Part shown: one piece after another, positions 9,427-16,381 of the stretch | Layout of the letters: every line of letters starts with the position of its first letter | Position numbering within the stretch: position 1 is the stretch's first letter | Assembly (NCBI GenBank): GCA_964557575.1 | Contig: CAZLBC010000085.1 | Location: forward strand, 1-21,301 | Length of the DNA: 21,301 nt | Direction: 5' to 3' | Source: CAZLBC01 sp964557575 | GTDB lineage: Bacteria; Planctomycetota; Phycisphaerae; SM23-33 | Position numbers and translations under genes: made by a program | The notes under the pieces: model-generated | Seen by the model: only the letters and a program-made list of their open reading frames with translations | The model's database searches: none | What the model was told of the DNA's origin: nothing

Positions 9427-9750
9427 CTAACCTCGGTCGCGTCGCTCTCGCTCATGGAGGAGATACCGCCGCAGCAGGCGTTCACCGCGCATCACGTAGA
9501 GTATATACATAATATCGTCGTCAGCGAGACGGTAAAAAATAGGGCACGGCCCGACAAAGATTTCCCGGCGGGAGTTTTTTCAAGTTCCGGCGGTCTGCGC
9601 CCGGATGTGGGGTGCTGCGCAAGCCGTTCAACGGTATCGAACACCTGCCGGACAAGCCGTTTGGGCGGCGGCAAAATCGTCCAGAGCGATATATTCGGCG
9701 ATGTCATCCAGATCCCCGATGGCGGGATCGGTCCATATCACGCGAGCCAT
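9427..9750 (-). pseudogene. ParE/RelE-family toxin, broken by two frameshifts
   Basis: Reading three minus-strand frames in succession gives a full-length ParE-like toxin. It starts at ATG 9750 with ARVIWTDPAIGDLDDIAEYI, changes frame near 9665 into KRLVRQVFDTVERLAQHPTS, then changes again near 9570 into REIFVGPCPIFYRLADDDIM and YILYVMRGERLLRRYLL, ending at a TAG (9427-9429). Helix pair, central strands and C-terminal tail are all recognisable, so the identity is good, but no single frame encodes the whole. The breaks fall in short C and CCGGCGGG tracts, so indel errors must be excluded. No antitoxin gene is visible on either side. ParE toxins normally act on DNA gyrase; this copy should be inactive if the frameshifts are real. 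It lies between two operon genes, as if inserted there. Confidence 0.8.
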
Positions 9751-9768
9751 TTTTTCATGTTCTCTTAA

Positions 9769-9786
9769 GTAATACTAAAGTATCAC
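9769..9786. promoter_or_regulatory. Palindromic operator-like site upstream of the decayed toxin
   Basis: gtaatact-aa-agtatcac is an inverted repeat with 8-bp arms (7 of 8 pairs match) and a 2-base centre. It is AT-rich in a GC-rich context, abuts the stop of the M23 gene and lies about 19 bp ahead of the toxin start. Toxin-antitoxin operons are usually autoregulated at such palindromes, so it may be a relic operator. This is inference from position and symmetry only. Confidence 0.35.
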
Positions 9787-11309
9787 TATTGATTCGGTGA
9801 AATCTTTTTTTTCGTACCGTCCGGGTCCGCGACGACCACGTGGACGCGGGCGACGGCGGGGGCGCCCCGGGCGCCGGTGTGGGAAGCCGTCGCGATGTAG
9901 TGGCCCGGTTTTTCGTAGCGGTGGACGGTTTTTGCGTACCCGTCGGGGGCGTGCGTCTTTGCGTTGCCGTCGGACTTCACCGTTACCGGCGGCGAGCCGT
10001 CGCCGAAGTCCCAGGTCTCGCCCCCGCCGGTCCGGAAGGTGCGGACCGCGAACGTGACCGGGTCCCCGGGGGCGATGCCGGCGGTGGGATAGAACGCCGC
10101 GTGGATCGTCGGCGGCAGGGGTTCGGGTTCCTCCCGGTCGATGACCTGCACGACCTGGAAGTCATAATCGAGATGACCGGCGGGGCCGATGACCTTCAGG
10201 ATCTCGCTGAAGGAGCCGGCCTTATCGTAGCGGCGCCGGACCCGGGGTCCCGCCGCCGTCTTGCCGTCGGCAAACTGCCATTCGCAGCGCAGTTTCCCGC
10301 CCCCGGCGCACCAGGACCGGGACCCGTCGAGGACGATCGTTTCGCCGGTACGGATCAGGCGGTGGGGGCGGGCGACGGCGACGACCGGCGGGTCCTGCTG
10401 ACGCAGGCAGGCTTCCCATACGAAGCCGTACGCGGCCTGGGTGCCCCACAGCCCCGAGGGCTGCCGGCACGTGATGTCGAAGTGCAGGTGCGACCAGCCG
10501 CCGCTGCCGCCCTCCTTTCCCAGGACGCCGATCCGCCGGCCCCGCGCGATTCTCGCGCCGGGCGTTATTCCCTTCTCGATGGAGATCATGTGACTGTAGC
10601 GGTAGTACCAGCCGCGGTCGTCAAGGACGTAGACCACGTCGCCGCGGGGATTGACGGGCGTGTCCTCGTAGCCGGGGAGAGTGGCGGAGGCCGCGGAGAC
10701 GACCAGGCCGTCGGTGGCCGCGAGAATCGGGACCATTCCCTCGACGCCGCCGAAGTCGAGGCCGTAGTGGTAGTAGACCCGCTTCCGGGCCGGGATCTCG
10801 CAACCGTTGACGAAGCAGGGTTCGTTGGCCATCTGGGTATCGCTGCAGAACCACCGGGTCCGGACCGGCAGGCCGAAGGTCGCCGGGTCGACGAGGGGCG
10901 AGCCGGCCGGCCAGAGCCGCAGGCGGGCGTCTTTTCTCAGCCCCCACACGTTCTTTTTGGAGCTTCCCGTCCGGTAGCCGCGGGTCACCGCGCAGTCGAT
11001 GCGGACCCCGGCGATCGTGGTCGGCAGGTGGTAGGTGGCGGCCACCAGCACCGTCCGCTCGCCGTTGACCGCGACCGTCGCCTCCGCCCGCCGGACGGCG
11101 TTCCGCAGGTCGTCGCGGTGCTCGGCGAGGTCCAGGAGCCGGACGGTCGCCGCGGACCCGTCGTGGAGCCGGACCTCCGCAGACTCCCCGCTGTCGAGGT
11201 CCACGGTGCGGACCAGGGGGGTCCGCGTCGGCTTCGGGGGGCCGGCCGCCAGGCCGGCCGCGGTTGAAATGGTGAGTACGAGTACCGTTGCGGCGCCTCG
11301 GTGGATCAT
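9786..11309 (-). CDS. Exported M23 (LytM-type) metallopeptidase with two PKD domains
   Basis: 507 residues. The ATG at 11309 overlaps the upstream stop (ATGA) and has gggag 7 bases before it. Residues 1-22 are a signal peptide. Residues about 175-300 are the LytM domain: HYGLD gives zinc ligands His181 and Asp185, SHLHFD gives His274 and ligand His276, and YRYSHM gives a further conserved His240. This is the complete M23 catalytic set, so the enzyme should be an active peptidoglycan-type endopeptidase. Two PKD-like domains follow: residues about 310-375 (VLDGSRSW, WQFADGKTAAG) and about 400-495 (WDFGDGSPPV, VHRYEKPGHY). PKD modules commonly bind polysaccharide or protein. An M23 domain with C-terminal PKDs amid glycan-active genes suggests remodelling of the wall or of an extracellular matrix. 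Confidence 0.9.
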   Translation of the reverse strand: MIHRGAATVLVLTISTAAGLAAGPPKPTRTPLVRTVDLDSGESAEVRLHDGSAATVRLLDLAEHRDDLRNAVRRAEATVAVNGERTVLVAATYHLPTTIAGVRIDCAVTRGYRTGSSKKNVWGLRKDARLRLWPAGSPLVDPATFGLPVRTRWFCSDTQMANEPCFVNGCEIPARKRVYYHYGLDFGGVEGMVPILAATDGLVVSAASATLPGYEDTPVNPRGDVVYVLDDRGWYYRYSHMISIEKGITPGARIARGRRIGVLGKEGGSGGWSHLHFDITCRQPSGLWGTQAAYGFVWEACLRQQDPPVVAVARPHRLIRTGETIVLDGSRSWCAGGGKLRCEWQFADGKTAAGPRVRRRYDKAGSFSEILKVIGPAGHLDYDFQVVQVIDREEPEPLPPTIHAAFYPTAGIAPGDPVTFAVRTFRTGGGETWDFGDGSPPVTVKSDGNAKTHAPDGYAKTVHRYEKPGHYIATASHTGARGAPAVARVHVVVADPDGTKKKISPNQ

Positions 11310-12502
11310 GGTGTGTTCTCCCGCGCGTCGTTCGCTTTTCGCCATTGAATGCGGGCGACGTGGACGCTGTTGTCCGCGCCCCGCTTCTCGCAGCCCCGCG
11401 GCTGCATCCACTCCGCGGCCGTCACCCAGGTCTCCCGGTCGTCGACCCGGCAGACCCCGAAGTTGCCCAGCCGGGCGCCCCGCTCGGGTACCAGGATCCG
11501 CTCGGTGGCGCGCACCACCCGCAGGTGCGCGGTGTCCACCCGCGCCATCAGCAGCGGCGCCCGGTGCCGGAAGACGTGGTCGTTGTGCGCCCCGCGCCGG
11601 GTGTAGACCAGGTAGAGGCCGCGGGGGCCGACGACCCAGTGCTGCTGGGTATTGTAGTTGCCCAGGGGCTTGCCGTCGTCGAAGCGCCACGGCACCGGTT
11701 TCGGGAAGTGCAGCCCGTCGTCGCCGGCCGCCACGTACCCGGCCCGATCGTTGCGGAGCGTCAGGTAGAACCGGTCACGGAACCGCGCCAGGGAGGGTTC
11801 GCAGTATCCCCGGGGGACGTCGTGTTTCAGCGCGGTCCCGCGTTCGATGCAGGTCAGTTCCCGGCCGTCGAAACGGCAGAGCAGGACCGTCGCGTTGTAG
11901 CACCGCCGGCCGCTGGCCTTGTAGTAGACCGGCAGGAGCACCCGGCCGTCGGGCAGGTCCCACCGCTGGCCGCTGCCGGCACCCGTGCTGTAGAACGCCG
12001 GCTCGTCCGGCAGCGCGACCGTCAGCCACGGCCGCCACGCCCCGACGGCGGGGTCCCAGGTCGCGTAGGCCACCTGCCGGGGACGGTCGGGCATCACCCG
12101 GTTCTTGACGTACCGGACCGTCTGCCCGGTGCCCAGCAGCACGCCGGTTTGCTCGTGCCACGCGGGGACGAAGTCGCACACCGTCAGTTCGGCTGCTGCC
12201 TCCTTCCGGCGTTGGAAGGGCCGCTGGGGCTGCGGGGCGGTCCAGGTCCCGTCGCGGCCGAGCCGCGTCATCACGTGGATGCCGTAAAAGACGTCGGAGC
12301 CGCTGAGCAGCAGTTTCTGGAGGGTCATTACCGCGGTCGGCGGATCCCCCGGGATCATCCCGGCCCGCGCGTGGACCCAGCAGGTCTTCCCGTCGAACCC
12401 GCCGACGGCCGTCTCCCGGCGGAGGTCGTACGCGGGCGGCTCCCCGGCCCGGGCGGCGGAGGCCGCCAGGGTGATCGCGGCGACGGTCAGTCCGCAGCGC
12501 AT
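11306..12502 (-). CDS. Exported sialidase-like (BNR/propeller) protein
   Basis: 398 residues. The ATG at 12502 shares one base with the upstream stop (TGATG), which fixes the start and indicates translational coupling. The signal peptide is RCGLTVAAITLAASAARA. The body has the repeating short strands of a six-bladed sialidase-like propeller: WDLPDGRVLLPVYYKA, YCEPSLARFRDRFYLTLRND, an Asp-box-like AAGDDGLHFPKP, and WVVGPRGLYLVYTRRG. Proteins of this kind in PVC bacteria are annotated as exo-alpha-sialidase-like, but the Arg triad of true sialidases cannot be assigned safely here, so a lyase, another glycosidase or a non-catalytic propeller remains possible. It sits between the lipoprotein and the M23 gene with overlapping ends on both sides. 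Confidence 0.75.
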   Translation of the reverse strand: MRCGLTVAAITLAASAARAGEPPAYDLRRETAVGGFDGKTCWVHARAGMIPGDPPTAVMTLQKLLLSGSDVFYGIHVMTRLGRDGTWTAPQPQRPFQRRKEAAAELTVCDFVPAWHEQTGVLLGTGQTVRYVKNRVMPDRPRQVAYATWDPAVGAWRPWLTVALPDEPAFYSTGAGSGQRWDLPDGRVLLPVYYKASGRRCYNATVLLCRFDGRELTCIERGTALKHDVPRGYCEPSLARFRDRFYLTLRNDRAGYVAAGDDGLHFPKPVPWRFDDGKPLGNYNTQQHWVVGPRGLYLVYTRRGAHNDHVFRHRAPLLMARVDTAHLRVVRATERILVPERGARLGNFGVCRVDDRETWVTAAEWMQPRGCEKRGADNSVHVARIQWRKANDARENTP

Positions 12503-13752
12503 CACTGTTTCCCCCCGCCGAACACCGCCGTGATGTCCGCGATGGAGACGCCCAGGACCGCCCGGCAGACCGGGTCCAGTTGCTTCTCCGGTCCCCGCAG
12601 GTGGATGGTGCGGTGGACGTGTACCAGGGACCCGCCCGGTGCGAGGGCGGCGGCGGGGGAGGAGGATTCCAGCTCGTAAAACGGGCCCATCGGCTTCGCG
12701 CCGGGCTTCGGCGGCCCGTCGTTGTAGCTGTTGGCCGCGTCGCCGGCGTAGGGCTTCTCCTGGATCTTCCAGAGGGAGTTGACGTAATCCTTCGCCGCCG
12801 GATCGAAGGTGAACTGCACCACGGTCAGGGCCCGGTCGGCGGCGTCGTAACTGCCCAGCACGCCCCGGCACCGCGCCGGCCTGATGCCGATCTTCGAGCG
12901 GCACTTCCCGTCGCCGCGGAAGAAGACGGTCTTCTCCCCGACCACCAGCCGCTCGGGAGGGACCTTCCCGAAGTAGTCGTCGATGACCTTCGGGCCGCGC
13001 GCTGATTCGGGGCCGGGGACGACGGGGATCACGATCGTCGTGGCGTCTGAGGGGGTGTACATCCCCAGTATCCAGACCGACAGCAGGCCGGTTTCCTTTT
13101 TCCAGGGTTTTTCCCCGGCGTTCGTGATCCGGTTGACCGACTCGTAGGCGACCATTTCGAGTCCCGCGGCCGGGTCGGCTCCCAGGTGGTTCCAGGCCCC
13201 GGCGGCGTCCAGCAGCCTGATTTCCCGGTCGATCCGCACCCGGAACCTGAAGCCGCCGTAGTTGGTCAGCCCGAACGCACGCCGAAACGAGACCGCGCGG
13301 TCCGAGCGGGATACCACGGTGTACGCATCGGTGTCAATGGAGGCCGGCGTCTGCCAGTGATCGAAGTCGAACGGCGCGTCCTTCGCGAAGAAGATCGCGT
13401 ACTGGCCGCCCTCCGGGCCGAGCCAGAACCGGTCCTCCCCGCCGAACGGGTTCATATGGGCGACCGTCTTGCCGGAGGCGATCAGCTCCCGGTTGATCCA
13501 CCCGTAGCTGATCCCGCCGGGGCCGCCGCCGGTACTGGTCATGACCCGGCCCTGGTAGGCCGGGACCACGGCCACCCGGGCCTTCCCGCCATGATCGTTC
13601 AGGACGATTGTCTCGATGTGGGTCGACAGGAATGCGACGTCGTCCGCGAAGGTCGGCGCGTTTCCCGTCGCCCCGGCCGTCCCGTGTTTCCCGTCAGGGG
13701 CGCAGGCGGCGACCGCTAAAACGAGCAGAAGCAGTAGCGCTGTGCATTTCAT
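12502..13752 (-). CDS. Lipoprotein, DUF6786-like family
   Basis: 416 residues from the ATG at 13752, with gggag about 9 bases upstream; the longer open frame extends into the divergent promoter region. The N-terminus is a lipoprotein signal with lipobox VAAC and acylation at Cys17, so it should be membrane-anchored in the periplasm or at the cell surface. The body shows features I associate with DUF6786-type proteins, which have an aldose-epimerase/galactose-mutarotase-like sandwich: VVPAYQGRVMTSTGGG, VNRITNAGEKPWKKETGLLS, VWILGMYTPSDATTIVIP and FDPAAKDYVNSLW. Catalytic residues are not assignable by eye. It is the first gene of the long minus-strand operon and is transcribed divergently from the isomerase gene. 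A sugar-binding or mutarotase-like role is inferred from fold and context. Confidence 0.72.
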   Translation of the reverse strand: MKCTALLLLLVLAVAACAPDGKHGTAGATGNAPTFADDVAFLSTHIETIVLNDHGGKARVAVVPAYQGRVMTSTGGGPGGISYGWINRELIASGKTVAHMNPFGGEDRFWLGPEGGQYAIFFAKDAPFDFDHWQTPASIDTDAYTVVSRSDRAVSFRRAFGLTNYGGFRFRVRIDREIRLLDAAGAWNHLGADPAAGLEMVAYESVNRITNAGEKPWKKETGLLSVWILGMYTPSDATTIVIPVVPGPESARGPKVIDDYFGKVPPERLVVGEKTVFFRGDGKCRSKIGIRPARCRGVLGSYDAADRALTVVQFTFDPAAKDYVNSLWKIQEKPYAGDAANSYNDGPPKPGAKPMGPFYELESSSPAAALAPGGSLVHVHRTIHLRGPEKQLDPVCRAVLGVSIADITAVFGGGKQ

Positions 13753-13884
13753 TTGATTGTTCTCCCTTCCCTCGACCGGCCCGGCCGTTGTATCATGTGT
13801 ATCGACAGCATACAGCGCGCCGGGTCGTTTTTGTACCATAATGCAGCGCGCATTACCGGACACAGTGAATCGAGGAGACCGGCC
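13753..13884. promoter_or_regulatory. Divergent promoter region of the two operons
   Basis: These 132 bp separate the lipoprotein gene (leftward) from the isomerase gene (rightward) and must hold the promoters of both. It is more AT-rich than the genes beside it. On the plus strand cataat (13837-13842) could be a -10, but no convincing -35 pairs with it. ttgtatcatgtgtatcg (13788-13804) and the facing catacag are loosely symmetric. The ribosome site for the isomerase (gaggaga) is at 13872-13878. No riboswitch-like structure is evident. Confidence 0.4.
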
Positions 13885-14871
13885 ATGACAGAACATAAAC
13901 AAACCAGGCGGGGAAAAACCGCCGGGGGGATGACGCGGCGCGATTTCGTCCGCGGAGCCGCGGTGCCCGTCGCCGGGGCGGCTTCGCTGGCCGCGGCGGG
14001 ATGCGGCGACGGGGACGGGGTGAATACATCATCGGGAAAGGGCGGGCCGGATTTCGGCCGCGTGAAGAAGGGACGCATCAAGCAGTCTTTCGCGGCGTGG
14101 TGCTACACCGGGGAGAACGGAAAGGGCTGGAACCTCGACCAGCTCTGCCGGTTCGCCAAGGCCCTCGGCTGCCCCGCCGTCGAGGTGCTCGACCCGGAGG
14201 ATTTCCCCACGCTCAAGAAGTACGGCCTGGTTTGTTCGATGACCAACACGCACACCTTCGTGCGGGGGATGAACAACCCCCTGCACTGGGATGAATGCCA
14301 TGCGAAGCTGCGGACGTCCATCGACGCGAACGCGGCCGCCGGGTTTCCCAACGTCATCAGCTTCACGGGCTTTGCCGACACGACGAAGGAGGGCGGCAGC
14401 ATGGTGGACCGGGAGGAAGGATTCAAGAATTGCGTCGCGGGTTTCAAGAAGATTGTCGGCTACGCCGAGAAGAAGAAGGTCAATATCTGCATCGAGATGC
14501 TCAATTCCCGCGACCCGGTTCCCATGAAGGGACACCCCGGCTACCAGGGCGACCACATGGACTACTGCATCGACATCATCAAGAAGGTCGGCTCCCCCCG
14601 GCTGAAGGTCCTCTTCGACATCTACCACGTCCAGATCATGGACGGCGACCTGATCCGGCGGATCAGGGAGTACGGCGAGTACATCGGCGACATCCACCTC
14701 GGCGGGGTCCCCGGCCGCAACGAGATGGACGAGACCCAGGAAATCAACTATCCCCCGGTCCTCGCCGCGCTTCTCGAGACCGGTTACGACGGCTACTGCG
14801 CCCACGAATGGATTCCGAGCCGGGACGCCGAGCAGTCCATCCGCGAGATGGTCGCACTCTGCGATATCTGA
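13885..14871 (+). CDS. Tat-exported hydroxypyruvate-isomerase-like TIM-barrel protein
   Basis: 328 residues. The ATG at 13885 has gaggaga 6 bases upstream; the open frame extends further but without a ribosome site. The N-terminus has a twin-arginine signal, MTRRDFVRGAA, and then LAAAGC, so it may be a Tat-exported lipoprotein (Cys40). The rest is an AP-endonuclease-2-like sugar isomerase/epimerase barrel with the hydroxypyruvate isomerase pattern: ICIEMLNSRDPVP (metal ligand candidate Glu204), LFDIYHVQIMDGD (Asp245, His248), GDIHLGGVPGRNE (His271) and AHEWIP (Glu308). All expected metal-site residues are present. Known relatives interconvert hydroxypyruvate and tartronate semialdehyde, or isomerise 2-oxo-tetronate (OtnI). 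It is 20 bp ahead of a class II aldolase gene. Export is common for such barrels in Planctomycetota, but it separates this protein from a cytosolic partner. Confidence 0.88.
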   Translation: MTEHKQTRRGKTAGGMTRRDFVRGAAVPVAGAASLAAAGCGDGDGVNTSSGKGGPDFGRVKKGRIKQSFAAWCYTGENGKGWNLDQLCRFAKALGCPAVEVLDPEDFPTLKKYGLVCSMTNTHTFVRGMNNPLHWDECHAKLRTSIDANAAAGFPNVISFTGFADTTKEGGSMVDREEGFKNCVAGFKKIVGYAEKKKVNICIEMLNSRDPVPMKGHPGYQGDHMDYCIDIIKKVGSPRLKVLFDIYHVQIMDGDLIRRIREYGEYIGDIHLGGVPGRNEMDETQEINYPPVLAALLETGYDGYCAHEWIPSRDAEQSIREMVALCDI

Positions 14872-14891
14872 ATAAGGATACGACGATCACG

Positions 14892-15584
14892 ATGGCTGCG
14901 GAACACGACGAGGAAAAACTCAGGCGGGACATGTGCCGCGTCCTGGAACTGATGTATAACCGCCGGTTCATCGGGGGACCGGCCGGGAACATATCCGCCC
15001 GGCTCGGGGAGGACCGGTTTTTGATGACCCCTTCGGCCCATTTCAAGCAGCTCCTGCGGCCCGAGCAGATGATCGTCATCGACGCCGACGGCGGTAAGGT
15101 CGCGGAGACCGACGGCAACCGCGGCCTGAAGCCCACCTCGGAGGTCCCGATGCACCTCGCGGCGTTCCTGAACCGGCCCGACGTCGGGGGCGTGGTCCAC
15201 GGCCACCCGAACCACTGCGTCGCCCTCTCGGCGGCCGGCGTCGAGATTCGCACCCAGGTGCTTACCGAGGCGATGCTCTTTTTGGGGAAAATCGGCCACA
15301 TCCCTTACGCCACGCCCACCACCCCGGAACTCGGGGACCGGGTGGCCGAGCACATCACCCGCTACGACACGCTCGTGCTGCCCTACCACGGGGTGATCGC
15401 GGTCGGGGCGGACATCTGGGACGCCTGCGCGCGGCTCGAACTGATCGAGCAGGCCGCGGAGATCAATTACCTCGTCCGGACCTGCGGTGGCGAGGTGCCG
15501 CTTGGTGAGGAGCGGATCCGGGGAATGCTGGAACTCCGCAAGCAGTACGGGATGGACAAGCCCTCGGACGCCGAGTTGCTGTAA
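14892..15584 (+). CDS. Class II aldolase/adducin family protein
   Basis: 230 residues, the usual size for the FucA/AraD family. Start ATG at 14892; the frame is open further upstream, but only as a shadow of the isomerase gene. GNIS (residues 32-35) and TPS (46-48) form the phosphate/substrate loop, PTSEVPMH contains the catalytic Glu84, HGH gives zinc ligands His103 and His105, and LPYHG gives His166. All zinc-site residues are intact. Relatives are fuculose-phosphate aldolase, ribulose-phosphate epimerase and the 3-oxo-tetronate-4-phosphate decarboxylase OtnC. Pairing with an OtnI/hydroxypyruvate-isomerase-like gene recalls the four-carbon acid-sugar pathway, but its DUF1537 kinase and dehydrogenase are not in the window. 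No signal peptide, so cytosolic. A mobile element begins 3 bp after the stop. Confidence 0.9.
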   Translation: MAAEHDEEKLRRDMCRVLELMYNRRFIGGPAGNISARLGEDRFLMTPSAHFKQLLRPEQMIVIDADGGKVAETDGNRGLKPTSEVPMHLAAFLNRPDVGGVVHGHPNHCVALSAAGVEIRTQVLTEAMLFLGKIGHIPYATPTTPELGDRVAEHITRYDTLVLPYHGVIAVGADIWDACARLELIEQAAEINYLVRTCGGEVPLGEERIRGMLELRKQYGMDKPSDAELL

Positions 15585-15587
15585 CGC

Positions 15588-15834
15588 GGGGTCGGACCAC
15601 AGTTAATGCTTATTATGTTTCAGCTTATGCGTTTTTTTATCCCTAAAAAGGGGCTTAGAAGCGATTTTCGAGGGTGTTTTTGGCCTCTAAGCGTACGGAA
15701 AAAAACCGAAGAAGTGGAATATTTCTGACCTTAGAGCGGATTTTGACAGGGGTAAAATCGGCCCTAAGGCCTTTAAACCTGTCTTTGTTTTGGCTAATGT
15801 ATTATGAGAAAATAAGTTACTGTGGTCCGACCCC
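15588..15834. mobile_element. Miniature inverted-repeat element (MITE/REP-like) of about 247 bp
   Basis: A 16-bp perfect terminal inverted repeat: ggggtcggaccacagt at 15588-15603 and its complement actgtggtccgacccc at 15819-15834. Each terminus contains a small internal palindrome (ggtc-g-gacc), giving a REP-like hairpin. The interior is strongly AT-rich and carries two diverged copies of a stem-loop unit (see next entry). It has no credible coding capacity, so it would be moved by an enzyme encoded elsewhere. Ends with a ggtc/gacc hairpin resemble sequences found near REP-associated tyrosine transposases, but that is from memory and unverified. It starts 3 bp after the aldolase stop and could act as a transcription barrier. 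Confidence 0.72.
15654..15769. repeat. Two diverged stem-loop repeats inside the miniature element
   Basis: Unit A (15654-15691) runs from cttaga to tctaag; unit B (15729-15769) runs from ccttag to ctaagg. Both share an interior of the form agcg-ATTTT-G-aggggT-TTT-GGCC and can fold on their own ends. They look like an old tandem duplication within the element. Two copies of this kind are not a CRISPR array. Confidence 0.6.
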
Positions 15835-15841
15835 GATGAGG

Positions 15842-15941
15842 NNNNNNNNNNNNNNNNNNNNNNNNNNNNNNNNNNNNNNNNNNNNNNNNNNNNNNNNNNN
15901 NNNNNNNNNNNNNNNNNNNNNNNNNNNNNNNNNNNNNNNNN
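15842..15941. other. Assembly gap 2 (100 N)
   Basis: Exactly 100 N between two copies of the same 55-bp sequence (15787-15841 and 15942-15996), the right end of the miniature element. A 55-base identical overlap is what a k=55 de Bruijn assembly leaves at contig ends, so the gap is probably artificial and its true size may be about minus 55. Confidence 0.97.
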
Positions 15942-15996
15942 GTTTTGGCTAATGTATTATGAGAAAATAAGTTACTGTGGTCCGACCCCGATGAGG
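15942..15996. repeat. 55-bp exact duplicate of the element's right end
   Basis: Identical over 55 bases to 15787-15841, on the other side of gap 2. It includes the right terminal inverted repeat. It is most likely the same molecule region shown twice because of contig overlap; a real tandem or second element copy cannot be excluded. Confidence 0.85.
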
Positions 15997-15997
15997 C

Positions 15998-16060
15998 TTC
16001 GTGTCAATCGACGATCTGAAAAAAGCGGGAAATGAACATAACAAAGATTATCGCTCTTGA
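15998..16060 (+). pseudogene. Possible C-terminal remnant of an antitoxin gene
   Basis: A short open segment, FVSIDDLKKAGNEHNKDYRS then TGA, begins right at the end of the miniature element with a stop just before it (tga at 15992). It overlaps the toxin start at 16032 by 29 bases in another frame, the arrangement expected of an antitoxin tail running into its toxin. I do not recognise the family, and 20 residues are too few for certainty. If real, the element removed the rest of the antitoxin. Confidence 0.25.
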
Positions 16061-16344
16061 AGAAGTCGCAACGGATCTTGATGACGGCGAACAATTCTAC
16101 AACTCCCAGGAACCCGGAGCAGGAACCTATTTCAGGGACAGCATCGTTTTGCGGATATTGAATCGTTGCGGCCCTATGCGGGTATTCACGCGAAACACAC
16201 GGTTTATACCGCATGCTCTCGGTGAGATTTCCCTACGGGGTATACTACACCCTTAAAGGGGATGTTGCTATCGTGGTTGCGGTTCTGGACATGAGGAGCA
16301 ATCCGGCCTCGATTCGGGGAAAGCTGCACAGCAGGAAGTCCTGA
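16032..16344 (+). pseudogene. ParE/RelE-family toxin, broken by two frameshifts
   Basis: Three frames in succession rebuild a typical ParE-like toxin. It begins at ATG 16032 (NITKIIALEEVATDLDDGEQ, FYNSQEPGAGTYFRDSIV), shifts near 16147-16150 (a run of four T; one T more restores the frame) into FADIESLRPYAGIHAKH, then shifts near 16207-16212 into RMLSVRFPYGVYYTLKGD and VAIVVAVLDMRSNPASIRGK, with a stop TGA at 16342-16344. Every element of the family is present, so the identity is secure, but no intact protein is made unless the indels are errors. It belongs to a different ParE subgroup from the copy at 9427-9750. A miniature element lies immediately upstream. No intact antitoxin gene is visible. 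Confidence 0.82.
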
Positions 16345-16381
16345 AAATGAGATTCACAGGCCCGTTTTCCGTTATGTTCCC

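Noticed and set aside
9362..9427. Longer N-terminus for the GH39-like protein
   Set aside because: The extra 22 residues precede a perfect signal peptide and overlap the end of the ParE-type relic.
9840..12679. Long plus-strand frames (9840-11267 and 11288-12679) opposite the M23 and sialidase-like genes
   Set aside because: Low-complexity shadows without motifs, against strong motif evidence on the minus strand.
14295..14891. Upstream extension of the aldolase frame
   Set aside because: It is out-of-frame sequence within the isomerase gene; the aldolase family begins at the ATG at 14892.
15654..15769. CRISPR-like repeats
   Set aside because: Only two diverged, self-complementary copies, inside an inverted-repeat element and with no cas genes.
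15674..15952. Small open frame across the miniature element and gap 2
   Set aside because: It spans N bases and stem-loop repeats; there is no ribosome site or domain.
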